Positions 35,509 through 43,417 of a stretch of DNA of 64,000 nt are shown here, one piece after another. The notes under the pieces were generated by a model. It saw nothing but the letters and a program-made list of their open reading frames with translations, ran no database searches and was not told where the DNA came from. Where the stretch lies: assembly GCA_028706405.1 (NCBI GenBank), contig JAQWBM010000008.1, positions 1 to 64,000 of the forward strand, given 5' to 3'. Every line of letters begins with the position of its first letter. The first letter of the stretch is position 1. Made by a program: the position numbers and the translations under genes. The DNA comes from Eubacteriales bacterium (GTDB taxonomy: Bacteria > Bacillota > Clostridia > Peptostreptococcales > Anaerovoracaceae).

Positions 35509-36297
35509 TTAGCTTCTTCTTAAGCCATTACCACGGTGTGGGCTTCGCCGCATATGCGGCAGAACTGCATATTCCAGCAGCTTTACAAATACATTCATCA
35601 TCAGACTTAATAATACGATTGCAATGATACAAGCAAATACCTTGTCCAGCATAAAGCCATTTTTTACGCGAAGTAAATAATAGCCCAGACCGCTTTCCGA
35701 AGAAAGCCACTCTCCCACAACAGCGCCGGTAACGCTGTAAGTAGCTGCCACCTTAAGCCCTGAAAAGAGCGATGGTGCAGCGGCAGGAATCTTGACAAGC
35801 CGATAAACCTGTAATCGATTTGCACCAAATGAACGTACAAGATTGACCTGATTGGAATCCAGCTGGGCCATCCCGTCTGCAAAGCTTACCGCGATAGGGA
35901 AAAAGCACATCAGTGTTACGGTGAGTATCTTCGGCGCCGTTCCAAATCCCAGATAAATGATAAACAAGGGTGCCAGTACTATTACCGGAACAGTTTGACT
36001 GGCTACAAGCAGAGGGTATAAGGCTGATTTGAACAATCCGAATGCGTCCATTAGAATTGCGAGAATCAGTGCCAGCGCCACCGCAATCAAAAGCCCTGCT
36101 ACAGTCTCGGTAAAGGTAACCAGGGAATGATGCCAAAGGGTAGGCAGCTCGTGATACAGTGTCAATAAAACCTTTGAAGGAGCAGGCAGAACATATAATG
36201 GGATGTTTGAGATCCTGACAATGAATTCCCAGACCAGCAGAATGAAAAGCAATGTTACTGCCGGCAATATGAATTTTAACTGTCCTGTTCTATCCAT
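35509..36297 (-). CDS. thiX: ABC transporter permease (ThiX-like)
   Basis: 262 residues with about six membrane helices and the permease loop EAA-like segment FGANRLQVYRLVKIPAAAPSLFSGLKVA. ATG 36297 with GGAGG five bases upstream is used. A longer frame would run into the riboswitch terminator, so it is excluded. First gene of the thiX-thiY-thiZ-tatD-like operon. Confidence 0.88.
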   Translation of the reverse strand: MDRTGQLKFILPAVTLLFILLVWEFIVRISNIPLYVLPAPSKVLLTLYHELPTLWHHSLVTFTETVAGLLIAVALALILAILMDAFGLFKSALYPLLVASQTVPVIVLAPLFIIYLGFGTAPKILTVTLMCFFPIAVSFADGMAQLDSNQVNLVRSFGANRLQVYRLVKIPAAAPSLFSGLKVAATYSVTGAVVGEWLSSESGLGYYLLRVKNGFMLDKVFACIIAIVLLSLMMNVFVKLLEYAVLPHMRRSPHRGNGLRRS

Positions 36298-36332
36298 TTT
36301 TCCTCCATCAAGTTTTGCGTGAATAACATGAA

Positions 36333-36365
36333 TAAAAAGCCGTATCATATTTGTTGATACGGCTT
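36333..36365 (-). terminator. Riboswitch expression-platform terminator
   Basis: AGCCGTATC / GATACGGCT with a T run on the minus strand. Eleven bases of its loop and 3' arm (36344-36354) are complementary to 36372-36382 at the 3' edge of the TPP aptamer, so an antiterminator can form when TPP is absent. Confidence 0.85.
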
Positions 36366-36371
36366 AACAAT

Positions 36372-36470
36372 ACAAATATGATCCCTACGGTGGCATTATC
36401 CACATCAGGTCTATGGGTCGAAGCAATTTACAGCTTCCTCTCAGGCCATATTTGACCTCCCCGATTTTAT
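36372..36470 (-). promoter_or_regulatory. TPP (thiamin pyrophosphate) riboswitch
   Basis: The minus strand carries the THI box: CGGGGAGGTC, GGCCTGAGAGG, a variable stem GGAAGC...GCTTC, ACCC, ACCTGAT, and GGATAATGCCACCGTAGGGA. All the conserved TPP-binding segments are present. It controls the thiX operon by terminator formation: TPP-bound aptamer frees the terminator at 36333-36365. Confidence 0.96.
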
Positions 36471-36535
36471 TATTAACTATACTTTATACTTGTAATCTGA
36501 TTCCGTCAATACTTTTCTTTAAAAACGGCTATTGT

Positions 36536-37162
36536 TCAAGGATACATATTTCTGTAGACATTTCCGGGTTGTAATGTAATTCCCCTGGCATCAGCCATCT
36601 CGCTTATGGTGACAAGCTGATATCCCTTATCTATCAGTGCCGGAACGACCCTTCTGACTGCTTCAAGCGTGCTTTCATAGATGTCATGCATAAGTACGAT
36701 ATCTCCATCCTTGACATTTTCAACAATTGTATTGTATATGAAATCTGCGTTTCTGCTTTGCCAGTCCACCGTATCAATTGACCAGTGTATAATGGGGAAT
36801 GGAATCTTTTGCATCAATTCATCATTGATAGTGCCGTAAGTAGAACGTAAAATAGATGGGGCCTGCCCTGTTATCTCTTTGATAATGACTTGCGGTGTCT
36901 CTATTTGATAGGTCAATTCCGCATCTGACAGTAAGGTAAGATTCAGATGACTGTAGCTGTGATTTCCGATTTCATTCCCTTCATTTACCATACGCTGCAA
37001 TATTTCGGGGTTCTGTTCAGCCTCTGTGCCGAGAACGAAAAAAGTAGCGGAAGAGTTATGCTTCTTCAATATATCGAGAATAGCAGGGGTATATATTGAT
37101 GAAGGACCGTCATCGAAGGTTAGAGCAATCATCGGTTTGTCAGGATCAATTCTTGTTTTCAA
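36536..37162 (-). CDS. Polysaccharide deacetylase (NodB domain) without signal peptide
   Basis: 208 residues, essentially only a NodB domain. TFDDGPSS carries the Asp-Asp pair and HSYSHLNL the two zinc His; LMHDIYEST is the last catalytic motif. The third motif, usually RPPYG, reads RSTYGT here. It resembles peptidoglycan or chitin deacetylases, but no signal peptide or membrane helix precedes the domain. An in-frame stop just upstream shows that none is missing. TTG 37162 has GGGAGG seven bases away. Confidence 0.82.
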   Translation of the reverse strand: MKTRIDPDKPMIALTFDDGPSSIYTPAILDILKKHNSSATFFVLGTEAEQNPEILQRMVNEGNEIGNHSYSHLNLTLLSDAELTYQIETPQVIIKEITGQAPSILRSTYGTINDELMQKIPFPIIHWSIDTVDWQSRNADFIYNTIVENVKDGDIVLMHDIYESTLEAVRRVVPALIDKGYQLVTISEMADARGITLQPGNVYRNMYP

Positions 37163-37483
37163 TTTAAAACCTCCCAATTAGCTCTTCTGTCAGCCAGAAA
37201 GCTGTTCTCAATATAATATGCACGACACGGCAGAATCGTTATTAATTAATTAAAACATAGTAACGTGATGATATTCTGCAATATGTTTTACAATTCTATT
37301 ACAAAACACAAAATCCCACAATTCTTTCTCTGAATATATTATAATATTGGCGCAAGGGATGTACCATTGAATTCGATTTTGAAGTGGATTTAAATCAAGT
37401 CCTTGCAGTTTTTAATATAGGGTAATCAAGGGTAGACGGAAAAAGAGATATTTGTTATGTTTTTGCATTATTAGGTGGGGGAT
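37163..37483. other. Divergent intergenic region of deacetylase and amidase genes
   Basis: About 320 bases. A TATAAT at 37340-37345 could be the -10 of the amidase gene, but the expected -35 is poor, so an alternative sigma factor is possible. No gene is seen on either strand. Confidence 0.35.
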
Positions 37484-38953
37484 ATGAGAAGATTAACGAG
37501 ATTTACATTATTTACATTTTTTTTCTTTATAGCGTTTTTAATCACGGTACATACAGCTTATGCGGACAAAATTTTAATATCCCAGGCGGATATTAAGGAA
37601 GGACTTGATTTTTGCAGTGAGTTTCCTGTATCATTGCAGGTAGACGGGGAAACAGTTGTTTCCGATGTGCCGCCGGTCATCATCAAAGACAGAACTTTGA
37701 TTCCTGCAAGAGCTGTATTTGAAAGCATGGGAGCTGATGTAGAATGGAATGAGGATGCCAGATTGGTTGAAGTAAACCTTGGAACATCAAATGTGCAGCT
37801 TACCATCGATTCGAAGATAGCTTTTGTTAATGGCTCGCAGACGTCCATGGATGTGCCGGCAATGATTTTGAATGACAGAACTTTGATCCCGGTCCGTTTT
37901 GTAGGTGAATCTCTCAACTGCGCAGTAGATTGGGATAATCTCAACAGAACAGTAATTCTGTCTTCACCTGTTATCAATGAATACACCGGCATCAGTGATA
38001 TCACTTTTACAGAGGATACTGATAAGTATAGGGTAGTCGTTGAAGGGAAAGATGTAATTGAAGGCATTAAATCCTTTGCGTATAGTAAACCGGAGCGCTT
38101 TGTAATCGATATCAAAAATGCGCTGTTAAATATCGAAGAGGACAGAATTGATACGAATAATGATCTGATCAGTTCTATTCGATTTTCACAGTTTGAACCC
38201 GGAGTTGTCAGGGTAGTAATAGATTTAGAAGATAAAATTGCAGGCAAAATAAGTTTTTCGCCGGAAAAAGATAGCATATATATCGATTTCAGTAAAAGCC
38301 AGGAAGATGATGATAAAAAGCTTGGCGAGACCACCCAAGATGGTTTGGCTGTTGTTGATTGGGGAGCAGCAGAGAAACTGGTGGTCATCGATCCCGGTCA
38401 TGGAGGTAAAGATACCGGATCTCGGGCGATTCGCAACGGAGAGGTAATATTAAATGAAAAGGACATCAATCTGGATATCGCACATAGATTAAACAGACTG
38501 CTGCAAGAGGCGGGAGTCAGTACTTATATGCTCAGAGAAGCTGATACGCATATTTCACTTTATGAAAGACCAGCATTGGCAAATGCAGCCAATGCTTACC
38601 TATATATCAGCGTACATAATAATTCCGCAGATAATCCCAAAGCAAAAGGAGTAGAAACTTTTTATTATTCTAAAGAGAACGAGTCTAACTATGGGATTTA
38701 CAGCAAAGATCTTGCGAAGATGATACAAAAAGAGATGGTAAATACACTTGGTTTATTTGATAGAGGAGCAAAGAGCGAGCCTGCCTATGCAGTGTTGAAT
38801 AAAACCCAGATGCCTGCTATAATTATAGAAGGAGCCTTTCTTTCAAATGCAGATGATCTTAAGCTTATGATGACAGATGAGTTTCGCGAACAATATGCCC
38901 GTTCTGCAGCAAAATCCATAATTAAAATCTTGGACATGGGCGCGGGGGATTAG
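37484..38953 (+). CDS. N-acetylmuramoyl-L-alanine amidase with stalk and AMIN domains
   Basis: Cuts the amide between MurNAc and L-Ala in peptidoglycan, outside the cell. 489 residues: signal peptide (FTLFTFFFFIAFLITVHTAYA), copper amine oxidase N-terminal/stalk domain at about 50-165 (two repeats with DRTLIPARAVFESMGADVEW and DRTLIPVRFVGESLNCAVDW), AMIN domain at about 170-270, then Amidase_3 from about 300. The latter has VVIDPGHGGKDTGS (zinc His), an Asn-Glu-Lys-Asp segment, ISVHNNSADNP and IIIEGAFLSN with the catalytic Glu. AGGTGGGGGA precedes ATG 37484. AMIN domains usually target such enzymes to septum or poles. Confidence 0.92.
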   Translation: MRRLTRFTLFTFFFFIAFLITVHTAYADKILISQADIKEGLDFCSEFPVSLQVDGETVVSDVPPVIIKDRTLIPARAVFESMGADVEWNEDARLVEVNLGTSNVQLTIDSKIAFVNGSQTSMDVPAMILNDRTLIPVRFVGESLNCAVDWDNLNRTVILSSPVINEYTGISDITFTEDTDKYRVVVEGKDVIEGIKSFAYSKPERFVIDIKNALLNIEEDRIDTNNDLISSIRFSQFEPGVVRVVIDLEDKIAGKISFSPEKDSIYIDFSKSQEDDDKKLGETTQDGLAVVDWGAAEKLVVIDPGHGGKDTGSRAIRNGEVILNEKDINLDIAHRLNRLLQEAGVSTYMLREADTHISLYERPALANAANAYLYISVHNNSADNPKAKGVETFYYSKENESNYGIYSKDLAKMIQKEMVNTLGLFDRGAKSEPAYAVLNKTQMPAIIIEGAFLSNADDLKLMMTDEFREQYARSAAKSIIKILDMGAGD

Positions 38954-39008
38954 AAAAATATATATTAGAGATATTAAAGTCGATTTGAAGATATATAGGA
39001 GAACAAAA

Positions 39009-39863
39009 ATGACAAAGACAAATAAGATGAATCTATTCCATGGAAGCAGTGACTATGTAGTCTCTGATGAATTGATGCATGCGGTCAATGTGGCCATAGC
39101 GCTTCAAAAACCATTGCTGATCAAGGGTGAACCGGGAACAGGCAAGACGATGCTGGCTGAATCTATTTCCCAAGCATTAGATAAGAAACTGATCATTTGG
39201 AACATCAAATCCACAACGAAAGCCCAAGAAGGACTTTATGTGTACGATACAGTACAAAGACTCTATGACAGCCAGTTCGGAGAAGGCGATGTGGCCGATA
39301 TCAAAAAATATATAAAGCTCGGGAAACTGGGAGAGGCTTTCACTTCCGAAGAGCAAGCTGTGCTTCTGATCGACGAAATCGATAAAGCAGACTTGGAATT
39401 TCCTAACGACTTGCTATGGGAACTGGATAAAATGGAATTCTATATTACCGAAACAAAGGAAATTGTAAAGACGATCCATAGACCAATCGTAATTATCACA
39501 TCAAACGCAGAAAAGGAATTGCCGGACGCATTCCTAAGAAGGTGCATATTTCATTATATAGAGTTTCCGGATCAGGAAAAGATGGAGGAAATTGTTAGAG
39601 TGCATTACGGGGATGTTGAGAAAAAACTCCTGTCACAGGCAATGGAAGCTTTTTATTGGATCAGAGATCTTAAAGAAATACAGAAAAAGCCGAGCACATC
39701 AGAGCTTCTCGACTGGCTCCAGGCGCTTATGATAAGCGGTGTATCTATCGGAAAAATCAAGGAAGAAATACCTTATGCGGGAGTACTGCTGAAAAAGAAT
39801 CAAGATATTGATACAATGTATGAAATTAAAGAAAAGGGTTTTTCCCTGAAGAGATGGATGTAA
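39009..39863 (+). CDS. MoxR-type AAA+ ATPase
   Basis: 284 residues with Walker A GEPGTGKTMLAE, Walker B VLLIDEIDKAD, sensor 1 PIVIITSNAEKELPDAFLRRC and a C-terminal lid. These ATPases pair with VWA proteins to remodel or insert cofactors into client complexes (for example CoxD/CoxE, NorQ/NorD). ATG 39009 follows TAGGAGAA by six bases. One base separates it from the VWA gene, which strongly implies joint function. The client is not evident locally. Confidence 0.88.
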   Translation: MTKTNKMNLFHGSSDYVVSDELMHAVNVAIALQKPLLIKGEPGTGKTMLAESISQALDKKLIIWNIKSTTKAQEGLYVYDTVQRLYDSQFGEGDVADIKKYIKLGKLGEAFTSEEQAVLLIDEIDKADLEFPNDLLWELDKMEFYITETKEIVKTIHRPIVIITSNAEKELPDAFLRRCIFHYIEFPDQEKMEEIVRVHYGDVEKKLLSQAMEAFYWIRDLKEIQKKPSTSELLDWLQALMISGVSIGKIKEEIPYAGVLLKKNQDIDTMYEIKEKGFSLKRWM

Positions 39864-39864
39864 A

Positions 39865-41061
39865 ATGTTTATTTCGTTTTTTTATTTTTTAAGAGCAAAA
39901 GGACTAAAGGTTTCGCTTGATGAATGGCTCGCACTGGTTGAAGCACTGGACAAAGGGTTGTGCAAGGCAAGCCTTATGGAGTTTTATCATTTATGCAGAA
40001 GCATTTTGGTCAAAAGTGAAACTGAATATGACAAGTTCGACTTAGCATTCGCTGAATTCTTTAAGGGCATCAAGACTGTTGAGGAGATTCCGGATGAGAT
40101 TTGGGAATGGCTGAATAAGGATGTAAGAACAAAGGATATCAGCGAGAAGGCAATGCTTGACGATTTTGTGCTGGAGCTGGAAGAGCTTCAAAAACGTTTA
40201 CAGGAAAGGATCGCCGAGCAAAAGGAAAAGCATGACGGAGGAAATTACTGGATTGGAACCGGTGGAACTTCGACCATGGGCTATAACGGATTTCATGAAA
40301 GAGGCATTCGAGTTGGAGGAGAAGGCCGGCACAAGAATGCTGTTCAGGTAGCGCGTGAAAGAAATTTCAGGGATTTCAGGCAGGATAATATATTGGATAC
40401 CCGACAATTCCAGATGGCTTTCCGAAGGCTTAGGCAGTTTTCATCAAGGGTGGATGGCTCAAAGACGGAGCTTGATATTGATGCCACCATCGATGAGACC
40501 TGTGAAAATGCGGGTAATCTGCGAATTGTCTGGGATCGGCCGAGAAAGAATACAGTAAAGCTCTTACTGATGTTTGATTCCGATGGCTCCATGATGCCTT
40601 ACAGCAATTTGTGCAGTCATCTGTTTCAGGCTGTAAGTAAATCAAATCATTTCAAAGACTTGAAGGTCTATTATTTCCATAATTGCATATATGAGCATTT
40701 ATATACAACACCCTATTGCAAACGAGGAGAATGGATCGATACGGAATGGGTACTTCGCAATTTCAGCAGTGAATATAAGGTGATCTTTATCGGCGATGCT
40801 TCCATGGCGCCTTCCGAGCTTATGAGCAAAGGCGGGAACAACTATGTGGGTTTGTATAATGAAACCCCGGGTATAGAATGGCTTATGCGATTCAAGAAGA
40901 AATATTCAAAACAAATATGGCTCAATCCTATTCCTGAAAGGGAATGGGAATATGTTAATGGCCGCAGGACAATAGAAACACTCAGATCAACCTTTCCCAT
41001 GTATGAGCTGAGCATCAACGGGCTTGAGGCAGGAATTAAAAAGCTGCTGGTATCTAAATAG
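39865..41061 (+). CDS. VWA domain protein (CoxE-like), partner of the MoxR ATPase
   Basis: 398 residues. The N-terminal 120 are helical (FFYFLRAKGLKVSLDEWLALVEAL), as in CoxE/YeaD-type proteins. A Gly-rich linker follows at about 120-150 (GGNYWIGTGGTSTMGYNG). The VWA domain starts near 232 with the MIDAS motif LLMFDSDGSMMPY (D-x-D-G-S instead of D-x-S-x-S) and continues through VIFIGDASMAPSELM. The variant MIDAS may still bind metal. No signal peptide, so cytoplasmic. Confidence 0.85.
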   Translation: MFISFFYFLRAKGLKVSLDEWLALVEALDKGLCKASLMEFYHLCRSILVKSETEYDKFDLAFAEFFKGIKTVEEIPDEIWEWLNKDVRTKDISEKAMLDDFVLELEELQKRLQERIAEQKEKHDGGNYWIGTGGTSTMGYNGFHERGIRVGGEGRHKNAVQVARERNFRDFRQDNILDTRQFQMAFRRLRQFSSRVDGSKTELDIDATIDETCENAGNLRIVWDRPRKNTVKLLLMFDSDGSMMPYSNLCSHLFQAVSKSNHFKDLKVYYFHNCIYEHLYTTPYCKRGEWIDTEWVLRNFSSEYKVIFIGDASMAPSELMSKGGNNYVGLYNETPGIEWLMRFKKKYSKQIWLNPIPEREWEYVNGRRTIETLRSTFPMYELSINGLEAGIKKLLVSK

Positions 41062-41119
41062 ATACCTTAGAAAAGAAGTGGTCACTTTTTTATCTATTAA
41101 GATATTGTGCGTCACGTGT

Positions 41120-41204
41120 GGCATATCCCCTTGGAAACCGCCTCCTTTAAGATGCTTCGCATCAAAGTCGGTAATAGGTTTTACGGTTTCTATGGGGATA
41201 TGCC
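41120..41204. repeat. GGAAACCG palindromic repeat, copy A
   Basis: 85 nt. Outer arms GGCATATCCCC / GGGGATATGCC, inner arms GGAAACCG / CGGTTTC, with the unpaired middle CCTCCTTTAAGATGCTTCGC and on. It matches 52171-52260 closely in the middle and inner arms, but the outer arms differ. It lies between the VWA gene and lexA. Confidence 0.75.
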
Positions 41205-41243
41205 CTATATGGCGCCAGCCTCTTTTTTTTTTAACTTTGCGAA

Positions 41244-41292
41244 GAACACCTGTTTACACTCCCTGCCGGATGTGATAATATGATAGGGAGTG
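41244..41292 (+). promoter_or_regulatory. Probable lexA promoter with LexA box
   Basis: TTTACA (41253-41258), a 17-base spacer and TAATAT (41276-41281) form a likely promoter. GAACACCTGTTT (41244-41255), one base off the Gram-positive SOS box GAAC-N4-GTTY pattern on its right side, overlaps the -35, which fits autoregulation. An inverted repeat CACTCCCT / AGGGAGTG (41257-41292) spans the promoter. Confidence 0.5.
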
Positions 41293-41377
41293 ACAACAAC
41301 CCCGCACCCTTGCCGTGTTTTACATTTATAAAAATAATCTCGTCTCTTGTCGCTTTTTAGTAAGGAGGAGCTTTCAT

Positions 41378-42040
41378 ATGGAAGAATTGAAGGATCGAGA
41401 ACGAAGAATACTTAAATATATGAAAGATGAAATCAAGAAGAAAGGATATCCGCCAACAGTAAGAGAGATGTGCTCAGCTTTGGGTATCAAGTCTACCTCA
41501 ACTACTCACAAGGATATTGAGAATCTTGAGTTGAAAGGTTATATAAAGAAAGATCCTGCGAAGCCCAGGGCATTAATGATAATTGACACAGATACAGCCG
41601 GAGATGAAGGACATGCAGCAAATGAATGTTCTGCTAACGTTCAATATGAGCGAACGGATGTAGTGGATGTTCCGGTGGTCGGCAGGATAGCTGCGGGAAC
41701 TCCGATTCTTGCAGAGCAGAATATCGATGATTCCATACCTGTACCTGCACGCTTTCTTTCCAGGGGCAACAGCTTTATGCTTACGGTAAAAGGCGAGAGC
41801 ATGGTAGAAGCAGGTATATTGGATGGTGACTATATTTTAGTTCATCAGCAAAATACGGCGAATAACGGTGATATAGTTGTTGCAATGGTAGACGGATTTG
41901 AGAGCGAAGCAACGGTGAAGACCTACTATAAGGAAAAGGGTCATATACGCCTTCAGCCAGAAAACCAGTATATGAGTCCCATCATTGTAAGCGATGTTAA
42001 GATCCTTGGCCTTGTAAAAGGGGTTTTTCGATATTTTTAA
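41378..42040 (+). CDS. lexA: SOS response repressor LexA
   Basis: 220 residues. The N-terminal winged helix (ILKYMKDEIKKKGYPPTVREMCSALGIKSTSTTHKDI) binds SOS boxes. The C-terminal S24 peptidase-like domain has the cleavage site in GRIAAGTPILAE (Ala-Gly), the catalytic Ser in VKGESMVEAGI and the catalytic Lys in EATVKTYYKE. RecA filament triggers self-cleavage. ATG 41378 has AAGGAGGAG upstream. Confidence 0.97.
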   Translation: MEELKDRERRILKYMKDEIKKKGYPPTVREMCSALGIKSTSTTHKDIENLELKGYIKKDPAKPRALMIIDTDTAGDEGHAANECSANVQYERTDVVDVPVVGRIAAGTPILAEQNIDDSIPVPARFLSRGNSFMLTVKGESMVEAGILDGDYILVHQQNTANNGDIVVAMVDGFESEATVKTYYKEKGHIRLQPENQYMSPIIVSDVKILGLVKGVFRYF

Positions 42041-42070
42041 ACGGCGGCGTCAGTCCCCCGCTGCTTAGAA

Positions 42071-43396
42071 TTATTTGATCATTTCGTCTACATGATCCAG
42101 CACCTTATCCATGATTTTCATTGCATCTTTTAATTCAGTTTCTGTTATTGTAAGAGGAGGACTTATCATGAGCATGTTCTCATGAGAATAAGTTGAAAAG
42201 CCCTCAGCCTTTAGCATACCAATAATCTTTGGCATTAAGCCATCCGGGTCACTATTGAACTTAACAAGAGGCTCGCGGGTTTCCTTATCCTTAACCAACT
42301 CTATGCTGCTGAACAATCCGATGTGTCTGACCTGTCCCACGCATAAGTGCTTTTTTTCAAACGCATCAAGGATATCGGCGAGAACCTTGCCTTGCTTCCT
42401 GACGTTATCTTCGATCCCTTCTTCCTTATATACATCAATCGCTGCAATTGTTGTAGCACAACCTATTGGATGACCACTGTAAGTAAGACCGTTGAACATT
42501 TTCTTTTCATCGAATATCATGGCAATCTTTTCCGTTACAATAACGCCTCCGATAGGTACATATCCGCAGTTTGCGCCTTTTGCAAATGTGACCAGGTCAG
42601 GTTTAACATTAAACTGGTGGAATGCAAAAGCTGTTCCTGTTCTATAAAAACCAGTCATAACTTCATCGAATATCAATAAGATATTATATTTGTCACAAAG
42701 GGATCTGACTCCTTCATAGTATCCTTTTGGAGGAATCAGGACTCCATTGGTGCCCACTACCGTTTCAAAGAAGATACCGGCGATCTGATCAGGTCCTTCG
42801 TAGAGTATCTGGTTTTCTAATAATTCGAGATAATATTCAGTGATCTCTTCCTCAGAATGGAATTTGCATGCCTTAGGGGCTCTGTATGCATATGGTCCTT
42901 CAAAGTGAATGACTCCGGGAACACCTGGCTCAGCACTAAATCTTCTGGGCTCACCTGTCAAAGAACTGGAACCAAAGGAAGCTCCGTGGTAGCTTCTATA
43001 AGCTGCGAAAAACTTCCATTTTCCGGAGTATGCTTTTGCAAATTTCATTGCATTTTCGTTGGCTTCTGCACCTGCGTTAACAAAGAAAACCTTTGCGCCT
43101 TCCAGCCCTGACAGCGCAACAAGCTTACAAGCGGCTTCAGAACGAACATCAACAGAGAACCCGGGACCCATAAATGCCATTTTCTCCGCTTGTTCTTTGA
43201 TTGCCTGGATTAGCTTGTTATTACCGTGACCTAAATTGGAGTTTATCATCTGCGAAGACATATCGTAATACTTATTTCCGTCTTCGTCCCAAAAATAGAT
43301 CCCTTCTGCCTTAGAAATCACAATAGGGTTGATTTTTCCCTGTGCACTCCAAGAATAAAGATTGTATTTCATTCCTTGTTCCTTTATCTTTGACAT
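42071..43396 (-). CDS. Class III aminotransferase (omega-amino acid type)
   Basis: 441 residues of the PLP class III family: FVNAGAEANENAMKFAKAY, YRSYHGASFGSSSLTGEPRR, ILLIFDEVMTGFYRTG and the Schiff-base Lys in TFAKGANCGYVPIGG. It is closest in look to taurine/beta-alanine/omega-amino acid:pyruvate or 2-oxoglutarate aminotransferases; the substrate is not fixed by sequence. ATG 43396 follows AGGGGGTGA. It lies 21 bases behind a CoA-acylating aldehyde dehydrogenase on the same strand, so amine to aldehyde to acyl-CoA is the likely route. Confidence 0.85.
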   Translation of the reverse strand: MSKIKEQGMKYNLYSWSAQGKINPIVISKAEGIYFWDEDGNKYYDMSSQMINSNLGHGNNKLIQAIKEQAEKMAFMGPGFSVDVRSEAACKLVALSGLEGAKVFFVNAGAEANENAMKFAKAYSGKWKFFAAYRSYHGASFGSSSLTGEPRRFSAEPGVPGVIHFEGPYAYRAPKACKFHSEEEITEYYLELLENQILYEGPDQIAGIFFETVVGTNGVLIPPKGYYEGVRSLCDKYNILLIFDEVMTGFYRTGTAFAFHQFNVKPDLVTFAKGANCGYVPIGGVIVTEKIAMIFDEKKMFNGLTYSGHPIGCATTIAAIDVYKEEGIEDNVRKQGKVLADILDAFEKKHLCVGQVRHIGLFSSIELVKDKETREPLVKFNSDPDGLMPKIIGMLKAEGFSTYSHENMLMISPPLTITETELKDAMKIMDKVLDHVDEMIK

Positions 43397-43417
43397 TATG
43401 ATCACCCCCTGATTTTG

